From: Planctomycetota bacterium
GTDB taxonomy: Bacteria > Planctomycetota > Planctomycetia > Gemmatales > Gemmataceae
Direction: 5' to 3'
DNA length: 64,000 bases
Assembly (NCBI GenBank): GCA_009920765.1
Contig: RFZJ01000008.1
Location: 1-64,000, forward strand
In this document: positions 47,795 through 57,332 of the stretch, piece by piece
Numbering within the stretch: the first letter of the stretch is position 1
Layout of the letters: every line of letters begins with the position of its first letter
Position numbers and translations under genes: made by a program
Notes under the pieces: model-generated
Databases searched by the model: none
The model's input: only the letters and a program-made list of their open reading frames with translations
What the model was told of the DNA's origin: nothing

Positions 47795-49798
47795 TTACTC
47801 CTTCACCAATGCACGAATCGCATCTGCAATTTCCACTGCTGAAGGTACAACAACAGCTTCTAAAGGCGGACTGTATGGAGTGGGTGTAAAAACCCCGGTC
47901 AAACGGCGAATAGGCGCATCAAGATCATTAAAACCCGCATCTACAACCTGGGCTGCAATTTCAGAAGCAAACCCACAAGGTGCAGGGGGCTCATCAACAA
48001 TCAATAATCGGCCGGTCTTTGCAACCGATTTCAGTATGGTTGACGTATCAAGTGGTGAAACGGTCCGCGGATCAATCAACTCAACAGAAACCCCCTCTTT
48101 TTCTAATTGTTCACAAACTGACATGGCAAGATGAACCATCCGGGCTAACGCCACTACTGTGACGTCTTTTCCCGCCCTTACAATAGCAGCACGACCAAAT
48201 TCGATTTCATAATCTTCGGCGGGAACATGACACTTATTGGTCAAGATTTCACGATGTTCTAGAAACATTACCGGATCATCACAACGAAGTGCATGCTTCA
48301 TTAGCCCCTTTGCATCATAAGCATTTGAAGGAACCACCACTCTCAATCCCGGAACCTGGGCATACATTGCGTAATAACTACCAGAATGATGTGTTGCAGC
48401 AGAATGGCCAATCCCGATACATCCGCGCAATAGGACAGGCATCTTCAAGCGACCACTTGACATATACTGCATCTTGGCAATCTGATTAATAATCTCGCCA
48501 ATGGAATCAAGGATAAAATCTGCGAACATAAAATCGACAACCGGACGGGTACCAGTCATAGCAGCCCCACCTGCAAGACCAACAAAACCACGCTCGGAAA
48601 TAGGGGTGTCACAAAGCCTGACTGGGCCATATAAATCATAAAGGCCTGCTGTGGTCTTAAAATTTCCACCACGAACCCCGATCCCCTCGCCCATCACAAA
48701 GATGTTTGGATTAGCAGCCATTTCTTCTGCAAGTGCTTCGTGAGTCGCCTGGGTGAAAGTAATAATTCGCAAAGGATCTTTTTGTTCCATCAAACTTGTG
48801 TGGGAAGTAAGACTTTTTCGGGGGGCATAAACATTCATTGCTGCTGTGGAAGGATCAGGCAGTGGACTGCTTTCGGCAAAAGACCTTGATTCTGCAACAA
48901 GCGACTGAATTTCAGATTCAATCTTCTCAAGTGTTATTTCATTAATGCCAAACTCTTTTAATAATCTTGCCCTAAAGAAAGTTATGGGACACTTGCGTTT
49001 CCACTCTTCAACTTGTTCACGAGTGCGATAAGAAAAATCTCCCATTCCCTCTGCATGAGGGCGAGTACGATAAGTTTTACATTCGATAAGTGTAGCGCCC
49101 CCACCTGCTCGAGCACGAGCAACCGCCTCGCGGGCAACTTCAGATACTGCTATCACATCATTGCCATCAACCTCAAATCCGGGAATTCCATAATTGGCAG
49201 CTCGACGGCCAACATCTGGAATACCACTCGAATAAGAAAAAGGAACTTCAGTTGCAAACTGGTTGTTTTCACAGATAAAGAGTACGGGTAGCTTCCAGAT
49301 ACTGGCCATGTTAAGGCCTTCATGAAATGCTCCGTTATTAACTGCTCCATCACCAAAGAATGCAGCAGCTACGCTTCCAGACTTCATCAACTTGGAACTA
49401 TACCCACCGCCGCAAGCTTGCAGAATGCAAGCCCCCACAATACCACTGGTTCCCATCATACCGATTTCAGGGGAAAAAAGATGCATCGACCCCCCACGGC
49501 CACGAGAGCAGCCTGTAGCCCGCCCAAACAATTCTGCCATCAGTTCGCGCGGGTGCATCCCTTTGGAGAGCGCATGCCCATGCCCACGATGGGTGCTGAA
49601 TACCGGATCGTCTTTGGTCAAATGTGCGCAAACCCCGGTGGAAATGGCTTCCTGGCCGACATAGGTATGGCAGGCGCCAAAAATAAGCCCCCGCTGATGG
49701 CACCGAGCAAGTTCTTCTTCGGTATGCCTGATGATTAACATGGTACGGAACAAGGAAAGAAGTTCTTGATGAGGCATAAGCGGATTATCCTTTGTCAT
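47795..49798 (-). CDS. 2-oxoacid dehydrogenase E1, alpha-beta fusion
   Basis: 667 residues joining E1-alpha (~1-325) and E1-beta (~345-667), usually two proteins. The alpha part has RGHGHALSKGM, RGRGGSMHLF and the TPP motif GDGAVNNGAFHEGLN. The beta part has FVMGEGIGVRGGNFKTT, DTPISERGFVGLAGGAAMTG and HSAATHHSGSYYAMYAQVPG. The enzyme decarboxylates a 2-oxoacid with TPP and acylates the E2 lipoyl arm. Its start overlaps the SDR stop (ATGA) and its stop is two bases before E2. Substrate is not fixed by sequence: pyruvate, acetoin and branched-chain types are all related. Confidence 0.9.
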   Translation of the reverse strand: MTKDNPLMPHQELLSLFRTMLIIRHTEEELARCHQRGLIFGACHTYVGQEAISTGVCAHLTKDDPVFSTHRGHGHALSKGMHPRELMAELFGRATGCSRGRGGSMHLFSPEIGMMGTSGIVGACILQACGGGYSSKLMKSGSVAAAFFGDGAVNNGAFHEGLNMASIWKLPVLFICENNQFATEVPFSYSSGIPDVGRRAANYGIPGFEVDGNDVIAVSEVAREAVARARAGGGATLIECKTYRTRPHAEGMGDFSYRTREQVEEWKRKCPITFFRARLLKEFGINEITLEKIESEIQSLVAESRSFAESSPLPDPSTAAMNVYAPRKSLTSHTSLMEQKDPLRIITFTQATHEALAEEMAANPNIFVMGEGIGVRGGNFKTTAGLYDLYGPVRLCDTPISERGFVGLAGGAAMTGTRPVVDFMFADFILDSIGEIINQIAKMQYMSSGRLKMPVLLRGCIGIGHSAATHHSGSYYAMYAQVPGLRVVVPSNAYDAKGLMKHALRCDDPVMFLEHREILTNKCHVPAEDYEIEFGRAAIVRAGKDVTVVALARMVHLAMSVCEQLEKEGVSVELIDPRTVSPLDTSTILKSVAKTGRLLIVDEPPAPCGFASEIAAQVVDAGFNDLDAPIRRLTGVFTPTPYSPPLEAVVVPSAVEIADAIRALVKE

Positions 49799-50649
49799 TT
49801 TGATTTAGCTTGAAAATTTTGGATACTTCGCTGTTCATGACCCGGAGTACCCCCAGCATTCATGGCCATATTTCCACCATCCAAGGGTATGATTGCACCC
49901 GTGATCCACGCAGAAGAATCCGAAGCAAGAAGAACAGCCAGCCCCATGATGTCATTGGGTTGTCCAAGCCGATGGGCTGGGATCCCGTGAAGAAATCTAT
50001 CTTCCAAAGTTGGATCTTCTTTCATGCGAGCGGTAAGTCCAGGATTGACTATCTGAGCTGGGGTAACACAATTCACTCGAACCCCGCGATGGCTCCATTC
50101 AGTGCTTAATTCCCGTGTCATTTGCACAACTGCGCCCATCGCCATACTGTAAGCTATATGCCCACGCCCAAGCGCAGTGGAACTTGCAAGTGAACCAATA
50201 TTCATGATTGAACCACCACCTTGTGCAAGCATTCGCCGTCCGGCCTGCTGGCACATGGCAAAACGCCCCACCACCAAGTTCTGTAATACAGAATGCAAGT
50301 CTGCAATCGTCAATTCCTCAGGCTTTGCAAGATGGCCATCGCCTGCAATGTTTCCTAAAAAGTCTACTCGTCCGAATTCTACGTCAACTTTTTTGAATAG
50401 GTCTGCTACAGCATCGGGATCCGAAACATTTGTCATACTAATGAAAACTTTTCGTCCCATCTCCTTAATCAAACCGGCAGTTGACTCCAGCCCGGAGATA
50501 TTGCGATCAACCAAAACCACACTGGATCCAGCCTGGGCCAATGCAAGCGAGGTTGCTTTGCCCAACCCCTGCGCTGCGCCCGAAACAACAGCAACTTTCC
50601 CACTTAGATCAAAAAGAGTTTGAAGGGAATTAAGGTTATCAATCGTCAT
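49795..50649 (-). CDS. Short-chain dehydrogenase/reductase
   Basis: 284 residues. NAD(P) motif VSGAAQGLGKATSLALAQAG, acidic residue LVDRN (NAD preference likely), catalytic S-Y-K-like stretch SLASSTALGRGHIAYSMAMGAV (the Lys position reads Met), and WITGAIIPLDGGNMAMNAGG. It has AAGGAG before the start and four-base overlaps with both neighbours (MFS upstream, E1 downstream). It probably oxidises a hydroxyl of the compound imported by the MFS protein before E1/E2 cleavage. The YxxxK Lys should be checked. Confidence 0.87.
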   Translation of the reverse strand: MTIDNLNSLQTLFDLSGKVAVVSGAAQGLGKATSLALAQAGSSVVLVDRNISGLESTAGLIKEMGRKVFISMTNVSDPDAVADLFKKVDVEFGRVDFLGNIAGDGHLAKPEELTIADLHSVLQNLVVGRFAMCQQAGRRMLAQGGGSIMNIGSLASSTALGRGHIAYSMAMGAVVQMTRELSTEWSHRGVRVNCVTPAQIVNPGLTARMKEDPTLEDRFLHGIPAHRLGQPNDIMGLAVLLASDSSAWITGAIIPLDGGNMAMNAGGTPGHEQRSIQNFQAKSK

Positions 50650-51914
50650 GAGGTTCTCTCCTTGGCGGAGTTCTCTTTAACTGTAATCAACAAAACCACA
50701 CCTGCAAAATGTATCACCGCCAAGGACCATAATCCATAAGCACCTAGAATATTGGCAGCAAAAATCCCCCCAATGTTTGCAACAGAATTGATCATGGCTA
50801 TGCCGCCAGCAAGGGCAGCACCTGTTAAAAAAGAAGCAGGCAAAGTCCAGAATACAGGAATCATGCTCATCATTCCCGTTTGAGCGATACACAAACCTAC
50901 CAAGGCAATAACTGGAGAAAAGTTTGCTGCCGCCAAGCTCCATCCTAAAACAGCCAGCAATGCCGCTATAATTAAATGTCTGCGTCTTTCGTTCATGCGA
51001 TCTGAACTAATACTAAAAACAATCATGCCAACAATCGCACAAATGTGGGGCAATGCACTGAGCAATCCAATCTGAAAGGTATCGAGGTAATCAAATTGCT
51101 GTTTGATTAGCTTGGGGAAATAGGCCCCACTTGCATTCGTGCCTATTGCCAGTGTGGAATAGAGCAAGATAAGCAACCACACACGCCATTGAAAAACAGC
51201 AACCAGGCAATCAGATTTATGAACCATCCTCCGGTGTTGCTCTTCATTTTGCATTTTGGCAACAAGCCAGTCTCTTTGTTCAGGAGAAAGCCAGTAGGCA
51301 TCAGATGGGTAATCAGTCAAAAAGTAAAAAACAAGAACCCCAAGGATCACGGAAGGAATTCCTTCGAGAAGAAACAACCATTGCCAGCCATGCAAGCCTG
51401 CAAAAGCGTCAAGATATTGCATGATAAAGCCTGAAAGAGGGTTTCCAAAGACAAAAGCAAGGCCTATTGCCATCATGAAAAACGCAGTCATCTTGGCCCG
51501 TTCGCGTTCAGGGAACCAATAACTCAAATAAAGAATGATGCCCGGAAAAAAACCCGCCTCAGCAATACCCAGGCAAATACGGAAGCCATAAAAACTCCAC
51601 TGGTCCCAGACGAACATACTCAAAGAAGAAATCAGTCCCCAACTGATCATAATGCGTGCAATCCAAAGTCTTGCACCAACTTTTTTCATAAGCAGATTAC
51701 TGGGCACCTCGAAAAGAAGGTACCCTACATAAAATATACCGTAACCGAAATTGAAAACATCTTCGCTCAACAGCAAATCGTCTTGCATTTGCAATCTGGC
51801 AAATCCGACATTTGCCCGATCTATGATGTTCATGAGGTAAAGCAGGCATATGAATGGGATAAGCCGATATGAAACTTTTTTTAAGGTACTTTCTCCAAGA
51901 TCAATATCATTCAT
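50646..51914 (-). CDS. MFS transporter, anion:cation symporter type
   Basis: 422 residues with 12 membrane spans. RLIPFICLLYLMNIIDRANVGFA and NFGYGIFYVGYLLFEVPSNLLMKK are hallmarks of the ACS family (hexuronate, galactonate, phthalate, 4-hydroxyphenylacetate carriers). It imports organic acids with protons. ATG 51914 has a GGTGG-like site; the longer frame to 51986 overlaps the kelch gene. Its position at the head of the SDR-E1-E2 block makes it the likely uptake step. Confidence 0.88.
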   Translation of the reverse strand: MNDIDLGESTLKKVSYRLIPFICLLYLMNIIDRANVGFARLQMQDDLLLSEDVFNFGYGIFYVGYLLFEVPSNLLMKKVGARLWIARIMISWGLISSLSMFVWDQWSFYGFRICLGIAEAGFFPGIILYLSYWFPERERAKMTAFFMMAIGLAFVFGNPLSGFIMQYLDAFAGLHGWQWLFLLEGIPSVILGVLVFYFLTDYPSDAYWLSPEQRDWLVAKMQNEEQHRRMVHKSDCLVAVFQWRVWLLILLYSTLAIGTNASGAYFPKLIKQQFDYLDTFQIGLLSALPHICAIVGMIVFSISSDRMNERRRHLIIAALLAVLGWSLAAANFSPVIALVGLCIAQTGMMSMIPVFWTLPASFLTGAALAGGIAMINSVANIGGIFAANILGAYGLWSLAVIHFAGVVLLITVKENSAKERTS

Positions 51915-51961
51915 TAGGAAACCACCCTGAATCCACCAATCGAAATGATGATTAGAAAAAG

Positions 51962-53185
51962 TTAAATTTTGTAACGATAAGCCCAAACATTTGTTCCTTG
52001 AATATAAACAAGAACATTATGAATGGGATCAAAGTAAATAACAGGTTTATTTCCATCCGGGATAGCATCACCTTCTGGAGCAAGCTTGGTCCATTTTTTA
52101 GCGTCTGGATCATAACTCCACAAAATCCGTGTCCGCAATTCCATCAATAATCCATGACCACTTTTGGGGTCATATACCATTGGGGCATAAGCATCATGTC
52201 CGTAGGGAACATCCGGGGCATCTTTGTCGGCATTTACAAACTTTTGCCACACATTTTTTTGAGGATCGAAATGTGAGGTCGCTTTATGCCTATGAGCCAC
52301 AATGATTTTACGATTGGGATCATAATAACCAACCTGCTCAGGCTCTGCTGCAGCTTTTGCAAAATCACCGCCTTTATTGGCTTCAAGATTTCTCCAGGAA
52401 TTAGATTTGTATTCAAAAAGCCATGTTGCCTGCATTTGCCAGTTGTTTGTATGCCAAATAGTTCCATTTAACTCGGGAATATATTCCAGCATACCTCCAA
52501 AGGGTGCGATGGGAAACGGCTTGGTAACAAGATGCATTTTCCATTGTTTTGTCGCAGGATTAAAAGACCAAAGAGGCGGCCCCGGATAAATCTCGGATGC
52601 GTCTTTGCCTAATTGCTCCACAGCTTTCTTAAGATTAGTCACCCATGTGTTCATGAATAAAACACATTTTTCTTTTGGGTCATACGTTAATCCCCACCAC
52701 GTATGCCCAATAACTGCAGGGCCTCCACGCTTGGTTACCAACACCCCATTTTTAAAAAGAACATCAGAAAAATCTTTACCCAAGCCAGTATAATCACGAT
52801 TATTGTCAGGAGCATAAAGCATGATCCATGAGAACGAAGCTAGATCAAATTCCCAAACATCATTTAAGCGATGCGGGACCCCGTGGTTGGCGCCACAAAA
52901 TAAAGCCCTTTGACGATCAGGGGCCCAGACCATTTTGATGGAAAAATCCCTACCCATTGGCCCCGATTTATGAAGATTAAAATCCCTTGCAATATCATTA
53001 AAATCACCATGCACCACAGCTTTGCCCAAAAGAACTCCATGATTGGCCTTGAGTTCCTTCAACTTTAATAACACTGATTCATTTTTAGGGAGTTTGGGAT
53101 TTAGCGCATCTTGCGCCATGATCTTACTGGAAATAAAAAAGGTCGAAATCAACAGACAGTTGATTAGGAAATATTTCCAAAACAT
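51962..53185 (-). CDS. Secreted kelch/galactose-oxidase-like propeller protein
   Basis: 407 residues with a signal peptide (INCLLISTFFISSKIMAQ). WAPDRQRALFCGANHGVPHRLNDVWEFDLASFSWIML-type blades, seen at several points (LTYDPKEKCVLFMN, YDPNRKIIVAHRHK, YDPKSGHGLLMEL), fit a kelch-like propeller. No copper-oxidase ligands are clear. ATG 53185 has AAGGGG nine bases upstream. It lies between the Gfo/Idh/MocA and MFS genes and is likely co-transcribed. Confidence 0.8.
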   Translation of the reverse strand: MFWKYFLINCLLISTFFISSKIMAQDALNPKLPKNESVLLKLKELKANHGVLLGKAVVHGDFNDIARDFNLHKSGPMGRDFSIKMVWAPDRQRALFCGANHGVPHRLNDVWEFDLASFSWIMLYAPDNNRDYTGLGKDFSDVLFKNGVLVTKRGGPAVIGHTWWGLTYDPKEKCVLFMNTWVTNLKKAVEQLGKDASEIYPGPPLWSFNPATKQWKMHLVTKPFPIAPFGGMLEYIPELNGTIWHTNNWQMQATWLFEYKSNSWRNLEANKGGDFAKAAAEPEQVGYYDPNRKIIVAHRHKATSHFDPQKNVWQKFVNADKDAPDVPYGHDAYAPMVYDPKSGHGLLMELRTRILWSYDPDAKKWTKLAPEGDAIPDGNKPVIYFDPIHNVLVYIQGTNVWAYRYKI

Positions 53186-53206
53186 AAGAATTATCCCCTT
53201 TAGCAA

Positions 53207-54517
53207 TCAAACAAACCTGGTAACACCTGGAATTGCGACCTGTGGGAGTGGAACAGGCCCCCATTCATATTTTGCAGGGCCAAGTTTCTCTTTGGAGTTC
53301 CACGCCATATCCCAGGTAATTTCCTGCCCGGTATAAGTGGCCATTCGGCCCATGATTGCAAGCAATGTGCTTTTAGCCATGTATTCGCCATTGTTAATAG
53401 GCTTGCCTGCCCTTATGCTTGCGAAAAGTTCATCGTGTTCAACTTGATAAAGGTTTTTAGCTTCGCCAGTGAAAGCCCATTCATTTAACCCGGAGATGCG
53501 AACTCCGTTCTTCCGTTCGGTCATTATTGCGGAACCTTTTTCCCCCAAAATATTGACACTAATATCACTTTTGCAGCCTTTCATCTGACGGGTATTGCTT
53601 ACCAGACGGGCTCCATCTTCATACTCATAAACGACCGAATGATGATCAAATATATTTCCAAATTCAGGGCCTTTCCTGACTTCACGACCGCCCATGCCAA
53701 TGGCTTTAATTGGATACTTATCCTTCATGGCCCAGGCACAGACATCCAGATTATGGACATGCTGCTCGACATTAAAGTCGCCAGAAAGCCAGGTAAAATA
53801 ATACCAATTTTGCATCTGCCAGTGCATATCAGTCCAATCAGGCTGGCGTGGCTTTGTCCATATGGGCCCACGATAATCGTTCGCCAAAAAAGTGCGAACC
53901 CCTCCAATGGCACCATCATGAATTTTCCGGATAGCCTCACGGTAGGGCGCATGGTAACGAAGGCATAATCCTGAAACAACAGCCAAACCTTTTTTTCTTG
54001 CATCTTCACAACTGCGAAGCACTGAGTGAACTCCGGGTGCATCCACTGCGCAAGGCTTTTCCGCAAATACATGTTTCCCCGCCTCTATCGCAGCTTGCAT
54101 ATGCATCGGACGAAAATGAGGCGGAGTTGTCAACAACACCACATCCACTCCACTCGCCAGCACTTTCTTATACGCATCAAACCCAACATGCTGTTTTTCA
54201 ACCGGCACATCAACCTTATGTTCCATCCCCTCAATGGACTTAAGGCTTTTCAAACTTGATTGCAAACGATCCTCAAAAACATCACCCATTGAGACAAGCT
54301 TGACTCTACTTTCTGCAGCAAGGGCTTGAGAAGCTGCACCTGTACCCCTGCCACCACAACCAATCAATCCAACCTTAATAGTGTCATCACCTGCAGCAAA
54401 AACTGCTGGAGGGAATGCCAAGGTATTAATTGTGGCAGTTCCTGCAGTGGCAACTGCAGAGGTTTTTAGGAAGGTCCTTCTAGTAGTATCATCAATTTGC
54501 AAATTAGACTTCTGCAT
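53207..54517 (-). CDS. Tat-exported Gfo/Idh/MocA oxidoreductase
   Basis: 436 residues. Twin-arginine leader (RRTFLKTSAVATAG). NAD(P) fold VGLIGCGGRGTG, then HVFAEKPCAVDAPG (conserved EKP Lys) and an internal catalytic segment YRGPIWTKPRQPDW. These proteins oxidise or reduce sugar and inositol derivatives; many planctomycete copies are Tat-exported with the cofactor already bound. AAGGA lies eight bases before ATG 54517. First gene of a six-gene minus-strand run that ends with E2. Confidence 0.9.
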   Translation of the reverse strand: MQKSNLQIDDTTRRTFLKTSAVATAGTATINTLAFPPAVFAAGDDTIKVGLIGCGGRGTGAASQALAAESRVKLVSMGDVFEDRLQSSLKSLKSIEGMEHKVDVPVEKQHVGFDAYKKVLASGVDVVLLTTPPHFRPMHMQAAIEAGKHVFAEKPCAVDAPGVHSVLRSCEDARKKGLAVVSGLCLRYHAPYREAIRKIHDGAIGGVRTFLANDYRGPIWTKPRQPDWTDMHWQMQNWYYFTWLSGDFNVEQHVHNLDVCAWAMKDKYPIKAIGMGGREVRKGPEFGNIFDHHSVVYEYEDGARLVSNTRQMKGCKSDISVNILGEKGSAIMTERKNGVRISGLNEWAFTGEAKNLYQVEHDELFASIRAGKPINNGEYMAKSTLLAIMGRMATYTGQEITWDMAWNSKEKLGPAKYEWGPVPLPQVAIPGVTRFV

Positions 54518-55093
54518 GGGTCTGATCCTTAAAAATGTGCAATGGCAGTTTAATAATGCAAGAATTGAATCGTAACAGCAAATCAAAAATTGATCTAATA
54601 AATTAGGACAAATTATTAGACATTATCACAAACAAAAACACTAAGACCGACCAAAGCTTTCCCGCTACTAGATTCATTTTAATTTGAAAAAGCCAAGCAA
54701 GAAAAATATGCCACATATCCCCTTTGAGCAATAGCATTATGAATATTTTTCGTACATGAGATTTTTTATCTCTATAATTGCCATGCATAAAATAAGAAAG
54801 CCATTACTAACTTATCCAAGATCCTTCCCTTTTGTTCCACCTTCACAAACAAAATCCTTAGCTGACGCAGAAAGATGAGCGGCTTTAAGTCCCCCCAAGG
54901 TTTGCCCACCACCATCCCATACACCCGTACTTCGTATACCTTTCCCTAAGAACTACCATGGAAACGGCTGAATGGTGATTAAAATCATGGCCTAGGCGAC
55001 CGTAATCAACCCACTTTTACCCTTGATTAATCGTTTCTTTTGAATTTAAAATGAGAATTTTTAATGCACAGCAACTCTCAAAAACATCCCAGC
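54518..55093. other. Gene-poor stretch with a possible coding remnant
   Basis: Contains no intact gene. On the minus strand, 54812-54952 is an open frame of 46 codons ending in a stop and with no start. Its composition is protein-like and rich in Gly (TGVWDGGGQTLGGLKAAHL), and its base texture is more GC-rich than the surroundings. It looks like the C-terminal piece of a decayed gene, not identified. The rest is AT-rich promoter-type DNA for the Gfo/Idh/MocA gene. Confidence 0.4.
54812..54952 (-). pseudogene. Possible C-terminal gene remnant
   Basis: 46 codons open between an upstream TAG and a terminal TAA on the minus strand, without a start codon. The peptide (KGIRSTGVWDGGG, LKAAHLSASAKDFVCEGG, then TKGKDLG) looks like real protein sequence, but I do not recognise its family. 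A chance open frame cannot be excluded. Confidence 0.3.
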
Positions 55094-56065
55094 TTATTTC
55101 TTCAAACTTGCAGGGTTATGCTGTAAACCAGAAATGACGACTTCCACGAATTCGCGGGCGCGTTTCGCTAGCGCATCTATCTCTTCTGCCTTTGTTGGTC
55201 TTGGCAGCAAAGGAGGGAAAATATTTTCGTAGGCGAGTGGCATCTTAAGCCCTGTAAAAGCGACGGGTTCCAAAAGCTTATAGTGATCTATCTCGCCAAA
55301 CCCTGGACCGCAATCTTGATCCTTAGGCCAGTTCCGATGATCCTTAATACAAAAACTTCGAACATCGCCTGCACACTTCCTTATATCGGGAATTGGATCT
55401 AAATCGAGATAATCCATTACATTCCCCGCATCATAATTAACATTAACACCTTGATCATTTACTTCACGAGTGATTTCAGCGCAAGCTTCCCCCGTCCCGG
55501 TGGTTCCGCCATGTTGTTTGACAACAATCATCACTCCATGATCACGAGCAATGGGGCCAAGAATTTTCAGGCGCTCAATCCAGATCTTTTTATTTCCACC
55601 TGCAGTATGGCCAAAAGTTAAAACCTGAGCAATTCCTGCAGCAGATGCCTGCTTTATTCGCTGAGTCAACACCTCAAGGCCACGTGGATTTTCCGGGTAG
55701 ATGTTTGAAAACATCATGATGGGGGCCAGACCCATACCTCTGCACCGCTTTGCCAGTTCTCTTGCTGCTTCAATCGGGGCATCCTCCGCCATCACCGGCA
55801 CTTGTTTCCCATTTGTCTCAAGGTGTTTTACGCCCCATGCAACGTACTTGAAACCTGCGGACTTGATTCCCTGCAAGGCACGATCCAAAGGAAATCCACT
55901 ATAAGGCAAAGTCATGCAAGCATGTTGAAATTCGGTGGGTTTGCGTTCAGGAGGCTTTCCTTCTAACGCATGAGACAAAGCAGAATCCAGTGCGGTCGTG
56001 ATTGCACTAACAAGTGAAGTTGCAACAAAACTCCTACGATTTATGAAGGTTGAGGGAACTTTCAT
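55094..56065 (-). CDS. Tat-exported sugar phosphate isomerase/epimerase-like TIM barrel
   Basis: 323 residues. Twin-arginine leader (NRRSFVATSLVSA). The xylose-isomerase-like barrel carries GFKYVAWGVKHLET, VVKQHGGTTGT (His), VNYDAGNVMD (Asp) and a final Glu in ENIFPP, which fits the metal-binding ring. ATG 56065 has GAGGTG eight bases upstream. It follows the DUF1080 gene by 61 bases, a pairing suggestive of keto-sugar metabolism in the periplasm. Substrate unknown. Confidence 0.85.
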   Translation of the reverse strand: MKVPSTFINRRSFVATSLVSAITTALDSALSHALEGKPPERKPTEFQHACMTLPYSGFPLDRALQGIKSAGFKYVAWGVKHLETNGKQVPVMAEDAPIEAARELAKRCRGMGLAPIMMFSNIYPENPRGLEVLTQRIKQASAAGIAQVLTFGHTAGGNKKIWIERLKILGPIARDHGVMIVVKQHGGTTGTGEACAEITREVNDQGVNVNYDAGNVMDYLDLDPIPDIRKCAGDVRSFCIKDHRNWPKDQDCGPGFGEIDHYKLLEPVAFTGLKMPLAYENIFPPLLPRPTKAEEIDALAKRAREFVEVVISGLQHNPASLKK

Positions 56066-56126
56066 TGGAATGACACCTCGATAAAACGGATTATCAAAAA
56101 ACATAAGAAACAAAACGAACCAAAAA

Positions 56127-56963
56127 TCACTTCATTGGTGCATTTTCTTGGCCGGTTGGAATAGGGCGGACTTCCATGTTTCTAAAAAAAATCTCGTGAC
56201 CTTCTGATTGCAAAAGTATTTGACCCTCTGCAGGGTTTACATCAAAGCATTCGTTCACTACGACACCGTTAATCTTTATCGTAATTGTCGAACCTTTACA
56301 CAAGCACTCAACTTTGGTCCATTCACCCAGGGGACTTGCAACATCATCCTTACCACGGGAATCGATCAACTCCTTGAAGAAAGGTTGATGCTTGGACCAC
56401 CAGAATTGCTTGCCCGAATACACTGTCTTTTTACCATCAGCCTTCCAGCGGGTTTTACCATCTTCACCAATTACAGTATTACTGGAAAGCGAACCCGGAA
56501 AAGGTGCGCCCTCATTTGTTTTACCTTTGATCAGAATCAGATCACCCTCGCAACCTTGCGCAAGTTGACATTCAATTGATGTTTTCCATAGCCCGTTTTG
56601 GGATCCATCCGGACCAGTACCATGAAGCAGCACACCCGAGTTACGCACATTTTTATCGTTTGGGTTTTTCCTCCCCCAACGATATTCAATTTGAAGCTGA
56701 TAATCTTTGTATGCCTCCCTGGTGGCAAGATAACCCATATCTTCATCGCCACACCTTAGCACACCATCCTTAAGAGTAAAAACATTCTGGGGATCTGCTC
56801 CTTTTGTTTTTTTAAGCCAGGAGGAAAAGCTTTTAAGATCTTTCATATCGAAGGGGCGAATCACTTCCTGGGGTATTTTTACAGGCTCAGAAAAACAATC
56901 AAATGAAAAGACCATGACCGATATCAAACTTGTAACCACTAAAAAAAATTCCTTAACAATCAT
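56127..56963 (-). CDS. DUF1080 (3-keto-disaccharide hydrolase-type) protein
   Basis: 278 residues with a signal peptide (FFLVVTSLISVMVFSF). A concanavalin-like sandwich: YLATREAYKDYQLQIEYRWG, SGVLLHGTGPDG, SIECQLAQG, WTKVECLCKGSTITIKINGVVV and FRNMEVRPI at the end. DUF1080 domains cleave glycosides oxidised at C3 or bind glycans. ATG 56963 has AGGGG eight bases upstream. One of three such proteins here. Confidence 0.88.
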   Translation of the reverse strand: MIVKEFFLVVTSLISVMVFSFDCFSEPVKIPQEVIRPFDMKDLKSFSSWLKKTKGADPQNVFTLKDGVLRCGDEDMGYLATREAYKDYQLQIEYRWGRKNPNDKNVRNSGVLLHGTGPDGSQNGLWKTSIECQLAQGCEGDLILIKGKTNEGAPFPGSLSSNTVIGEDGKTRWKADGKKTVYSGKQFWWSKHQPFFKELIDSRGKDDVASPLGEWTKVECLCKGSTITIKINGVVVNECFDVNPAEGQILLQSEGHEIFFRNMEVRPIPTGQENAPMK

Positions 56964-57332
56964 ATGAAAGCCCCTATTTTTCAAATCAATGTGGTGTTTT
57001 TACGAAGGTACAAGGCAAGTATAAATGATCGCACTGAATGAATCCTGATGCACTAAAAAAACAGACTGCTACTGCTCTGGTGTTTGCGGGATTTTACGAA
57101 ACAAATTACAAAAGCTTAATTAACACCCAAATAATAAAACCAATTTCCTACACACCCCATATACATGCATTATAAGCACAACATTTAAGGAAAAGCCTAG
57201 TTCGCATTTCTCCAGTCAAAGTAAAATACTCTTTGAAGTGAATCGCCAGAATCTTGTTTGCATCAATTTCTACAAGCGTTACAATTTGGCTTGTTTCATA
57301 AAACCACCTTTAATGAAAGGAACATTTTTATC
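56964..57332. other. AT-rich divergent promoter region between two DUF1080 genes
   Basis: No gene seen. The stretch separates divergent DUF1080 starts and must hold both promoters, but no convincing -35/-10 pair or operator could be picked. A weak AAAGGA site precedes ATG 57333. Confidence 0.4.

Noticed and set aside
54603..54788. Minus-strand 61-codon frame with a hydrophobic segment
   Set aside because: Lies in AT-rich promoter DNA with no ribosome site; composition is what AT-rich DNA gives by chance.
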